17,991 bases of DNA from Rodentolepis nana (taxonomy: Eukaryota; Platyhelminthes; Cestoda; Cyclophyllidea; Hymenolepididae), in assembly GCA_900617975.1 (NCBI GenBank), contig UZAE01000810.1:1-17991 (forward strand). The letters run 5' to 3'. Shown one piece after another: positions 9,923 through 17,816 of this stretch. Within the stretch, counting starts at the first letter, position 1; each line of letters starts with the position of its first letter. The position numbers and the translations under genes were made by a program. Under the pieces are notes generated by a model. It searched no databases. It was not told where the DNA came from and worked only from the letters and a program-made list of their open reading frames with translations.

Positions 9923-10583
9923 ATATATATACATATATAGGCATTAAATATTATTTCCGGAATGTGGTTCTACTTCCATATTAGTATGTTGGAAACATTG
10001 AATTTAAAACGGATGATCATTTAAAAGACTTGCCCTGGCGTTTCAATTTTTAACTGCAGTCCAATTTAATCACCTCTGAAATTGTTGCTGATATAACGAG
10101 ATGCTGATTCTATGAAATATTAAAAATAGTACTTTTATGAGTATTTCTAAAGTAACATTATAATTGATTCCCTCACAAGGTCGTGTATTATGCTTAACGC
10201 AGGCCCAATATTCACCTTTAAATTGCATAAAGCCTTGATCACTACTTCTACTATATGCAAATATTTTTCACAATGTATGAATCGAATTTATGTCTCATGC
10301 CAATTTACTTACAAATATAAATTGAAAGGCTAGATGATCCATAAATCGCTTATTCACAAGAGGCTTGCAAGCATGTGATTACGAAATGGGTATCAATCTT
10401 TGCATATTCAATGCTGACAATGAACAACCTCCAGATTTTGTTGGACATTAGAAGGGTACTTGCATACCTTCTTTCAACCCAAGTGGGCTATTTAAACAGC
10501 TCATTTTATGAACTCACATTTTTAGAATATTGAATAGGTTTGAATTAAAATGGATAGGCTTATGGAAATACGGACCTTTTTAG
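9923..10583. other. Intronic or intergenic sequence
   Basis: AT-rich DNA without a gene, RNA or repeat copy that I can support, up to an acceptor-like ACCTTTTTAG at 10574-10583. Confidence 0.5.
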
Positions 10584-10673
10584 GCGGCGTTTGTCACGCG
10601 ACAGCAGCGTATACGAATTACGCCAAGAAGAAAATGGAATACACTTAAGGGGGTCTAGAGACATGAATTTTAG
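10584..10673 (+). CDS. Candidate coding exon, in conflict with a transposon end
   Basis: The block lies between ACCTTTTTAG and a good donor AG|GTAATT. It reads as one leftover base, then 29 codons starting RRLSRDSSVYELRQEENGIH, then two leftover bases. The first two thirds are much richer in GC than the flanks. Its end phase matches the one-base start of the exon at 13237. Against it, 10649 is also the apparent left terminus of the Mutator-like element. If that terminus is real, the last 25 bases are transposon and this is an exon broken or re-ended by the insertion. I do not recognise the peptide; RRLS is a plausible basophilic kinase site. Confidence 0.35.
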
Positions 10674-11233
10674 GTAATTTTTGAAGTGCTGTAAAAAAGC
10701 CAGCCATATTTTTATTAAAAATTTCTTTTATACATTATTTATTCACCTTTGAAGCATACAAAAAAATATAAATTTGAACTTCCGTTAGTTTTCAGCTGAT
10801 GGAGTGAGGCGTCCCAAAAATATGGTGCATGACCATATACACGATTTTAACTCTCCAAGCAATCTGAAATCAAAAAATAAAAAAGACTATCAATCAACAA
10901 TAATGTCGCTATGATCTGAACTATGGAAAAGTTTTAGATATATTTTTTACAAAATGGCGACTGTCTAAAGAAAAAAAACATTTTTGTACCCCTTTTTGAA
11001 CATTCTTCGATTTTTTAAAAATGGTAAACATTAAAATTTTGGAATGGCCGTAGTTCCGGACATAGCCAAGTCCCTAAAGAAGACTCTTAAAATTTCAAGT
11101 AAATCGGTTTGGCAGAACCTGAAAAATCGTGGGTATCAGATTCAAAAACCGTTTTGAGAAAAACCCGTTTAAAGGTTCAAGTAAAATTTCTTGCAGTCTG
11201 AGTCATAAAATTATATTTTTAACTTACATTTAT

Positions 11234-11383
11234 TCAATCTGCTATTCCTGCTGCATGCATAGCACCTTCCTCGACTTCGAAGAAACTATTTCCGGCGTAT
11301 CTGTTTTCAATTCGAGCAGTTCTGGCCTCCTTTGATGCGTTGGATGCTCGTATCTCGGAGCGGTCATTCCGGGCGTTGTCTCG
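11234..11383 (-). pseudogene. C-terminal tail of a Mutator-like transposase (fragment)
   Basis: A frame of about 49 codons just downstream of the N-terminal fragment, but shifted relative to it and bounded upstream by TGA. It contains ASKEARTARIENR and ends EVEEGAMHAAGIAD followed by a stop. In arthropod Mutator-like proteins the extreme C terminus is typically an Ala/Arg/Lys helix, then an acidic stretch and a short G-x-G/A-G-I/M ending; this assignment is from memory of the family pattern. Its place next to the N-terminal part shows that the central catalytic region was deleted. Confidence 0.45.
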
Positions 11384-11391
11384 TCATCGAA

Positions 11392-11673
11392 TCAATAACT
11401 CTTCTGATGATAAACTTCGAAGTACTTGTCAACGAATGGACAGGATGGAATGTAGTGTAGACTATTGCAACTGCATTGTAATGCAGTTTTGAAACCGAGT
11501 CTTCGTTGAGCCGTTCTTGGAAATATAATCTCGTTGTTGTGTGTAGTACATGAAATAAACGAAGAAATTTCTGAAAAGACCTTGAAAAACTTCAAAACAC
11601 AGTAGCCGTAATTATTATTTATAATTACTTCTTCATCATTCGATTTCCTCAATTTTGCTGCTGATGCACCCAT
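11392..11673 (-). pseudogene. N-terminal fragment of a Mutator-like transposase
   Basis: A 93-codon frame starting MGASAAKLRKS and ending in TGA at 11392. The pattern S-x-x-x-KL, then GY followed by an aliphatic/aromatic helix, a Cys, a (G/R)LGFK motif, paired cysteines ALQCSC and a SCP motif followed by FEV, matches the N-terminal zinc-binding-like region of the Mutator-like transposase domain proteins common in arthropods (recognition by pattern, no search run). Full-length members are several hundred residues and continue with AYEIN-R-type sequence; here the frame breaks right after FEVYHQKSY. There is no catalytic DDE region, so it cannot encode an active transposase. Confidence 0.5.
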
Positions 11674-11731
11674 AAAACGGGTGTTTTCCTGTTCCGTAAA
11701 TCAATTGCCTTGAAATATATATAAATATATC

Positions 11732-11747
11732 GATAGATAGATAGATA
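11732..11747. repeat. (GATA)4 microsatellite
   Basis: Four GATA units after a TA-rich tract, inside the Mutator-like element. Confidence 0.9.
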
Positions 11748-11992
11748 TAACGGACCAAAAGGGCTTACTAAGAAATATGGATTCAGGTAGTCGGAGAACC
11801 CATTATGTCTTTTGTTCGATTAGTTGCAACCCAACCGATTTGGATGCCTGCTCAGCAAAATACTTATATCCCCGGAACTAATTTAAATTTTGGAAAATCC
11901 TCTCGTGGACATATTTTTGAATAGTTAAACTATGAAAATATGCAAAAATAAATTTCGAAAATATTTTATTCTAGACCATAATACCCCCTTAA

Positions 11993-12640
11993 ACAAGACT
12001 GTAGACATGAGATAAACCGATCTCCACTCACAAAAGCCAATCAGGTCATCGTGCATACCATATTCATAATAGAAACCAATGTGAACAAGCCTTTTTTGTA
12101 AAAAGAATAAAGGTAAAGAACTGGACTGCATCGGTTTTTACACCTTTCATTAAATTCGATTGAAAAAAACGAATTAAATGCATTAATTTCTTTAAATTGG
12201 AACGTTGTGTCAGCAATATATGACACTAAGGCGTATTGAAAAAAAATTCTAGAACAATTATGTTATGCCATTAGGATTTATCTTCAAATTTTCGTAAGCA
12301 CTATAGTGGAGTAGAAATGTATCGACTTTAGAAGTGCACAAATTAAGGATATTAACAAAGTCCATAATCCGAATGCCCTTTTAATCTTGAAACTTTCCAC
12401 AATCTCGACATTCTTGCATTTATCATAACTTGAATTAATTATAATTTTTTAGATAAAAGTTGCCTTAAAATTACAAAAATTATTTCCCTTAAGCAAAAAT
12501 ACACAATTAAGAGGTAAAGAATAAGCAAAATGGATAAATTGAATAAATTTAAAATCTACTCACTTTATTCTGATTAATTAATACTTTCAGGTAGCAATAA
12601 TTACTTGAAAATGGTCAGTTATTTCTGGTTGTAAAATTTT
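11993..12640. other. Intronic or intergenic sequence right of the transposon
   Basis: AT-rich DNA. Two overlapping minus-strand open frames (11925-12226) are Phe/Ile/Tyr-rich, span the transposon edge and show no motif, so I leave them out. Confidence 0.5.
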
Positions 12641-12648
12641 CAGGTTAC

Positions 12649-12850
12649 TGCATTTCACACAGCAGTTTTATCAGCTTCAAATGTATCTCGCTCAGGAATA
12701 TCTGATGTCTAATGAACAGCTCATCACCTTTGAAAGCAGAGATAACAACCTTATCTGCTTGAATCTTGACAGTTCGCTGGAAGAATGTTCCAGTGGAAAT
12801 AAGTTTAACCTTTTCTAAAGCCACCACGATGCACTCTGGTGTTGTAAAAT
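12649..12850 (-). CDS. Candidate minus-strand exon of an unidentified protein
   Basis: On the minus strand an acceptor CACCAATTTCAG precedes 12850 and a donor CA|GTAACC follows 12649. The frame is open for 66 full codons. The protein is rich in Val, Ile, Lys, Thr and Glu with alternating hydrophobic positions (VVALEKVKLISTGTFFQRTV, then KIQADKVVISAF), suggesting a beta-rich folded domain that ends in a helix. I do not recognise it. The phase fits a minus-strand block at 13563-13633. A plus-strand frame using the same triplets is open for 57 codons from 12645 to a TAA at 12816. I prefer minus because codons start with G more often and the plus reading has no good donor. Confidence 0.38.
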
Positions 12851-12963
12851 CTGAAATTGGTGGATTAATCAACTACTTGTCTATCTACTCTATTTAATCA
12901 AAGATTTGATAAGACAGTATTCGTTGAGTATGGGGGCGTAGCGGATACTTTGCTATTAAACCC

Positions 12964-12983
12964 TTATCTGGAGGTCCAGATAA
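12964..12983. repeat. Near-perfect 20-bp palindrome
   Basis: TTATCTGGA and TCCAGATAA are exact reverse complements separated by GG. It could be a binding site for a dimeric factor or a small hairpin. No gene start is identifiable next to it. Confidence 0.6.
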
Positions 12984-13236
12984 CTACCGACATGTACAGT
13001 TAGTTCCAAGTGGGGTCTTCCAGTTTAAATAGCCTCCAAATTATCTAGCAAGAGTGTAGGAGCTACGGATAGTAGAGCATTTACTTCAAATAATTATTAA
13101 TTGCCCTCGGGTGATGTTATCACGATGTCAAGGAATTGTTTAACACAACATAGGTAGGAAGATCGGCAATGGCCTACTGTTTTGCAGTCTTCTATTTAGT
13201 GGTGCCATATAGTTTTAAAGTATTCTACAATTGCAG

Positions 13237-13315
13237 GAGCAAGAAGCATGGGCTATTTTCAATTGAAGAGAGAAAGAGTGGTCACTGGGCGCTGTTTCAT
13301 TTGGGTAATCTGAAG
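13237..13315 (+). CDS. Candidate coding exon, plus strand
   Basis: The acceptor CTACAATTGCAG ends at 13236 and the donor AAG|GTAAGG at 13315 is strong. Only one frame stays open: one leftover base and 26 codons beginning SKKHGLFSIEERKSGHWALF and ending GNLK in phase 0. The start phase matches the end of the candidate exon at 10584, and the end phase matches starts at 13511 and 17149. I do not recognise the sequence. On the minus strand a pyrimidine-rich acceptor (CCGCCTTACCTTCAG) opens a rival 26-codon frame, so the strand is not settled. Confidence 0.47.
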
Positions 13316-13510
13316 GTAAGGCGGTGGTTGGGAGGTAGTGAAATTAGTGTAGAAAAGGTCTGTGGACGTTGTCAGAGAAGAAAAATGCAGAAAGAAGGAA
13401 GAGGTTATGATCTTTTAAATCTTATATAACTTATCGTCGGAGGTAGGAGTTATCCTGTTACCTCCATAGCTAACGTTATTTACAAGCTTTCTGTTTTTGG
13501 TGGTTGCCAG

Positions 13511-13672
13511 GCATTTAAGACAACTAATTGGCACCAAATAATAAGAAAATTGGGTAATTCTTTACGCTTACCGAATATTCCATCATCAAGGCCATTTTCC
13601 AATATTGATGATGTTATCAAATTAATTGAGCAAAAATTATGTCTGAAAGTTTTTTTTGGGCACAGTTGTTGA
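13511..13672 (+). CDS. Candidate coding or terminal exon, plus strand
   Basis: A strong acceptor, TTTCTGTTTTTGGTGGTTGCCAG, ends at 13510. The phase 0 frame runs 53 codons, starting AFKTTNWHQIIRKLGNSLRL, to a TGA at 13670-13672. Phase 0 agrees with the end of 13237-13315. It may be terminal or leave earlier at GTAATT (13554), which is a fair donor. The peptide has helix-like spacing and includes a DDVIKLIEQK stretch; I cannot assign a family. A minus-strand exon at 13563-13633 with donor GTAAGC overlaps it and is the main alternative. Confidence 0.38.
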   Translation, partial: AFKTTNWHQIIRKLGNSLRLPNIPSSRPFSNIDDVIKLIEQKLCLKVFFGHSC

Positions 13673-13752
13673 AACACTGGTTTTTATGCTTGGCTTTTAC
13701 ATAAATTAATTAGAAGATGAAAGAACTGGAGTAAGGGAAAAATAACTAACTA

Positions 13753-13775
13753 GTGTGTGTGTGTGTGTGTGTGTG
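13753..13775. repeat. (GT)n microsatellite
   Basis: Eleven and a half uninterrupted GT units. Confidence 0.95.
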
Positions 13776-14171
13776 AATTCTACTTAATTCTCGTATTTTC
13801 TCCGAAAAGAAAAAAACAAGTATAAACTGTCAAGATGAAGTTGCTTTCAGCACTGTCGAAATTCAAAGTGAAAATTGCCAACATAGCATTAGAGGAACGT
13901 CCTATTTTTCTGGAAAATCTCAAATTTTAGACGTCGCATAATTTTACGCGGATTTTAATTAAGTTAGTTTACTTCTGCTGACCGCAAAGCAACGAATTAG
14001 CTGCTTGGGAGACGTATTCTGCGTCATGACAGCCGGTTGCAAATTGAATCCTTTATATGATTAGCATCTTCATTTTCAACATTATTCCGATATTTGGCCA
14101 ATTGGTCAATGTTACAACTAAATGAAAAGACAATTCTATAATATCTTCAATTATGGATAATATTCATTTAC
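13776..14171. other. Intronic or intergenic sequence
   Basis: AT-rich sequence between the GT microsatellite and repeat copy 6. Nothing else is supported. Confidence 0.5.
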
Positions 14172-14487
14172 TTATTTCAAATGCAGGAGTTTTAATAGTA
14201 ATCATTAGCCTTTTAGCTGACTTCGGGCTTCACGGAGGGGAGGAACAGGCAGAGTCACAATAAGTTGAAATGGAGTACGGAAGAGGGATTCACAGATGTA
14301 AAAGAGACAAACGGACACAAAGGCAGAGAAAAGGTATGGTAAATAATGTGGAAGTGGTGGTATATGACATAGAGTGGGATCATGGTGGTTTGAAGTGAGA
14401 AGTCAACTGCCGGTTAATTGACTTTTTGCCGTATGAGTATACTTTGCCCAGGGTGCACCACATGGAGGTAAGTCTATCGCACACCCC
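14172..14487 (-). mobile_element. SINE-like retroposon, copy 6
   Basis: Full-length minus-oriented copy, with its 5' end at 14487. It shares several diagnostic bases with copy 4 (TATGGTAAATAATG, GACATAGAGTGGG, TTTGAAGTGAGAAGTCA), so these two form a subfamily. The E-box is CACATG. A target duplication is not clear: ATGGATAATATT before and ATCAGGGATGCTATT after agree only partly. Confidence 0.85.
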
Positions 14488-14735
14488 ATCAGGGATGCTA
14501 TTGTAGTGTATTATTAAAGTGTAAGTGACTAGCCTCTTTATGAGAGATTTACCGAGGTGCAAGTTCAATACCTACTTTTCTGTCATGAAGGCAAGAAGTT
14601 TGGAAACTGTTGATGTAGCATTAACAAGGTGTCGAATCAGGCCAATCGAAGGATTTTGGGAGGATGCCATGCAAATCTCAAGGCAACGGCACAATTCTAA
14701 TACTCAATTCTGAGGTCAGTTGATTTCTTAGTTTG
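14488..14735. other. Unassigned, locally GC-richer sequence
   Basis: The plus frame at 14525-14713 is open for 62 codons and less AT-biased than most chance frames here. It contains SLETVDVALTRCRIRPIEGF but has no good acceptor/donor pair and no motif I know. I leave it uncalled. Confidence 0.3.
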
Positions 14736-14764
14736 CAGTGTTCCTTGGTAATTAAGGAACACTG
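14736..14764. repeat. Perfect 11-bp stem-loop
   Basis: CAGTGTTCCTT and AAGGAACACTG are exact reverse complements separated by GGTAATT, giving a compact hairpin or dyad. It may be the remnant of an inverted-repeat element or a binding site; no transcription unit is defined beside it. Confidence 0.65.
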
Positions 14765-14807
14765 GAGTGCTATTTATGAGGACTTTAGTTTTCTACAGAC
14801 TGCGGGA

Positions 14808-14833
14808 GCCAAAACGCATTGACATGTTTTGGC
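14808..14833. repeat. Perfect 8-bp inverted repeat
   Basis: GCCAAAAC and GTTTTGGC are separated by ten bases, 44 bp after the previous hairpin. The role is unknown. Confidence 0.55.
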
Positions 14834-16675
14834 GTAGTTATTATCATATAGAACCAATAGAGTATATCAACAGGCAGGCTTGTCTTCAACATATTAAGAG
14901 ATCAATACATGAAAAATTTAAAAAAATGTATGTCTGATTATTAATTGCAAACTGTTGATAGCTGTTTCCCATTCAATTATGACCATATACGATTTTTTAA
15001 ACTTCATTATTTTAACATCTCTTTTATTTCACTTCTCGAGAATAACGCTAATTTTACCAAAATGTTAAGTTGACTTTAGCCTCTCTTTGTAGGAAATTCT
15101 GTGTCGGCTGGTGTTTAAATATTGTCAAACCAGTGAAGATAGCAATCGTCACAAGAAAAGTTTCTAGACGCAAACATCATTATTATCAAAACATAATTAA
15201 ATTGAAATTAATTAAAATTTCTAAATTAAATGAAAGAATAAGCTAAAATAATAAGTACATCGGCTTTAAGAGCAGAATTTTTCGTGTTGTTTTTTTCTAG
15301 CTAAAAATATTGTATCGAACAGTATCGATTTTTAAATTTTGAAAATTTCAATTAACTTCGAGGAAGGAAGAAAACAAAGAGTGTAGAATAGGTCAGTAGG
15401 AGTGACCTTGGAAAAATACGAAAGGAGACTATCTGTGTTGATGGTAGGATATGGTGCACTTTCATATAGGCTAATAAGATAGTTTTATTGAGAGAAATCT
15501 ACGTTAGAAAATATCACTTAATAAAGTGTATGCTAAAATTTGGGTGAAATTGTGTTCCTGAGATCTGATTTTGCATTGATAACAAAGAATCGCACTAAAT
15601 TTATCAGTTAGAAGTGAGAAATTGGCAGGAAGCATAAATACAGTCATGGCTATGTGCAACCAATCCCTCTGTTGAAGCACCAAAAATGTTCTAATTCCAT
15701 TTCCAAAATGAATGGAACACCATTTCAGATAATCTGAGAATTGGAAGGATGCCAGTTCAAAGCAGTTATTTGATTAAAGTAAATCAATGCTTTTGTGTGG
15801 TTGAAAAATCTTCCATGGCATGGGCACTTTAAGAAAAACTTTTTAAATGAAATTTTATGTGATATTTTGCCTGCCTGCCTTCATATATATATATGTTATT
15901 TATTGCTTTAGAAAACCCTACTCTTTAGGGTGTCATGTAAATCATGCCGATTAAAATGCTTGAAAGAAATTGTTAACATAAATATATTATAGATACATCC
16001 TTGGCATTAACAAGATAGCTTAAAGATTGATAGTTTTAATTAAGTTTCGTAGTAAATCTAATCATTTATATTATTAGTTACATAAATGGATAGCATACTT
16101 TTAGCCAAATGTAAAATGATAAACAGGCGTATTCACCTACTGTATATTGACTGGTATTTATAACGCGCACAAAAGGTATTGTTTAGCTGCCTTATATACA
16201 TCGCTAAGAATACTTTATTCCAAGGTACCAGTAGGAAGAAAGGCTATCAAAGTGTCAATTCCCTAGAGACGGCTTTCTTTCATTAGACCTGTGTGATCTG
16301 TGCATTGCTTTAGAAATACTCAATTTAGCCTCTCCTGCCAATTTTCCTACATATACGCGCACAAAAATCACTTTTCATGCGATCACATATTTTTAAGCAG
16401 AAAATGAGACTTCCAGTAAGCCATTGATTTTCGTGAACAGGTTAAAAAAATTTTGTAACAATTTTAATCCATTTATTTTACTCTTCGCCGACCCAACCCA
16501 CCCTCATAAAAAACCTGGCAAACTATGAAAATAACATGAAGTGTTTCAAATTTATTATTTATCCCATTGTGTAAGTGTTGTGAAGAAAGTAGTGTTAAAA
16601 CTTTCTGTTGGCTAAAATGTGCAGTTTGCGGAAATTTGCATTTTAGATTTTCATTAACCTTAGATGTGTCACTTG
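14834..16675. other. Long AT-rich stretch without a supported gene
   Basis: No splice-bounded coding block, RNA gene or repeat copy was found on either strand. A short TA tract lies near 15884-15895. The plus open frame beginning at 16567 runs into repeat copy 7 and is not a gene. Confidence 0.5.
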
Positions 16676-16691
16676 GAATTAAAAAAAAGTA

Positions 16692-17007
16692 TTTATATCA
16701 AATGGCAGGCGTTTTGATAGTTATCATTAGCCCTTTAGTTGACTTCACGCTTCGCAGAATGAAATTAACATCAAAGTGGAAAAAATTCGAGGGGGGGGGA
16801 CAGAAGAGCGTTTCAAAGATGTAAAAGAGACAGACACAAAAGTCGAGAGTAGGATAAGGCGAGTATTGTGAAAGTGGTGGAATATGGCATACAGTGGGGT
16901 GATGATGGTTTGAAGTGTGAAGTCAACTGCCGATAAACAGACATTTTTTCGTATGAGTATACGTTGTTCAGGGTGCACCACATGGAGGTAAGTCTATCGC
17001 ACACCCC
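16692..17007 (-). mobile_element. SINE-like retroposon, copy 7
   Basis: Full-length minus-oriented copy. Flanks GAATTAAAAAAAAGTA (16676-16691) and GAATTAAATAAGATA (17008-17022) are an aged target duplication with an A-run expansion. The E-box is CACATG, as in copy 6. Confidence 0.87.
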
Positions 17008-17148
17008 GAATTAAATAAGATAAATCATTATTTAGGAGGTTGGTCAATTCACTTTGGACCTGATTTATCTTAGCATTTTTTGACCGAACCCGATGTCTAC
17101 TGACAATCTTCACTACGACATTAATTCTACTCATTGTTACCCATTTAG

Positions 17149-17370
17149 CAATCTATCGAACCATTTGACAGCAGTCACCATATCTATCCTCCTCCACCTC
17201 ATCTTTTTGAGACGCAAAAAATTGATTTGGATATATGGATAGCTGAATGCCGTCTGTTGGAGCAATTAACGTACTTACCCTCAGAGTATGCATTGTCAAT
17301 GTTTCTAAAACGAGTTTTAGAAGGTAGTGAAGAGTTGTGTCTTTCAATGGTTTCTACTTTTCTAGAATAG
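17149..17370 (+). CDS. Candidate exon truncated by a SINE-like insertion
   Basis: The acceptor CATTGTTACCCATTTAG ends at 17148, and its TAG is an in-frame stop, so coding can start only at 17149. The frame is open for 73 codons: a Pro-rich start (IYPPPPHLFETQKIDLDIWI), then a helix-like ECRLLEQLTYLPSEYALSMF region. It ends at TAG 17368-17370, whose G is the first base of repeat copy 8. Without the insertion the frame would run nine more codons to a TAG now at 17717-17719. A possible donor AAG|GTAGTG at 17323 would splice before the insertion. Phase 0 fits exons ending at 13315. I do not recognise the protein. A minus-strand exon at 17279-17361 competes for the same DNA. Confidence 0.45.
   Translation, partial: QSIEPFDSSHHIYPPPPHLFETQKIDLDIWIAECRLLEQLTYLPSEYALSMFLKRVLEGSEELCLSMVSTFLE
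17279..17361 (-). CDS. Alternative minus-strand exon over the same DNA
   Basis: On the minus strand TATTCTAG precedes 17361 and a consensus donor GAGG|GTAAGT follows 17279. Between them lie one leftover base, 27 open codons (KVETIERHNSSLPSKTRFRN, then IDNAYSE) and one leftover base. The donor is stronger than any in the plus reading. Its end phase does not fit directly onto the minus block at 13563-13633, so another exon would be needed between. Only one of this and the plus exon is likely real. Confidence 0.3.
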
Positions 17371-17676
17371 GGGTGTGCGATAGACTTACCTCCACGTGGA
17401 GCATCCTGGGCAACGTATACTCATACGGCTAAAAAGTCTATTAACTGGCAGTTGACTTCGGGCCTCAAACTACAATTACCCCACTGTATGTCATATTCGA
17501 CTACTGCCACAGTACCCATCTCACTTTTTTCCTACCTTCGTCTTTGAAACACTCTTCTGTTCCCCCCCCCCTCTCGACTTTCTGTTACTTTGATGTTCCT
17601 TCCCCTCTGTGAAGCCTGAAGTCAACTAAAGGGCTAATGATATCTATCAAAACGCCTACCATTTGATATAAATAAA
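17370..17676 (+). mobile_element. SINE-like retroposon, copy 8, inserted in a reading frame
   Basis: Plus-oriented full-length copy from GGGGTGTGCG to the tail ATTTGATATAAATAAA. A perfect 15-bp target duplication TACTTTTCTAGAATA lies at 17355-17369 and 17677-17691, which fixes both ends of the element and makes this the best reference copy. The tail contains AATAAA at 17671-17676. It includes a ten-C run at 17562-17571 (the G run of other copies, read on the other strand). Confidence 0.92.
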
Positions 17677-17691
17677 TACTTTTCTAGAATA

Positions 17692-17816
17692 TTTCTTCTC
17701 ACTTATTACATTTAAGTAGACGCTTTAATTGTGCCCCAGTTTTCCTGCTCAAATTTGCACCATATAATAGGGGTTGTTGGGAGTTGGGGGGTTAAAGAAT
17801 TGAACGGTAATATTTG
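17692..17816. other. Short spacer between copies 8 and 9
   Basis: It contains the pre-insertion continuation of the frame truncated by copy 8, ending at TAG 17717-17719. Nothing else is supported. Confidence 0.5.

Larger units (their letters stand above)
10649..11988 (-). mobile_element. Internally deleted Mutator-like DNA transposon
   Basis: Ends are TTAA|GGGGGTCTAGA at left and, read on the minus strand, TTTAA|GGGGGTATTATGG at right, where TCTAGA follows a few bases further in. These look like decayed terminal inverted repeats. The element carries only the two extremities of a transposase frame on the minus strand (11392-11673 and 11234-11383), with the catalytic middle missing, so it is non-autonomous. 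The remaining ~600 bp at its left is AT-rich non-coding sequence. TTAA on both sides resembles a piggyBac-type target site, whereas Mutator elements normally duplicate 8-10 bp, so the exact boundaries are uncertain. Confidence 0.5.

Noticed and set aside
10649..11988. Calling the element a piggyBac because of its TTAA flanks
   Set aside because: The ends start with G rather than C and the only coding remnant looks Mutator-like, so TTAA alone is not enough.
12644..12818. Plus-strand exon, 57 codons to TAA
   Set aside because: It uses the same triplets as the minus-strand frame; first-position G is low and the only phase-compatible donor, GTTTAA, is poor. Kept as the alternative.
13563..13633. 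Minus-strand exon with donor GTAAGC
   Set aside because: Its phase fits 12649-12850, but the acceptor tract is A-rich and a longer plus-strand frame with a stronger acceptor covers it. Discussed as a rival chain.
16745..17004. Open frames inside repeat copy 7 (and likewise 14380-14568 and 17731-17988)
   Set aside because: They lie within the retroposon, and similar peptides recur in other copies because the DNA is repeated, not because it codes.
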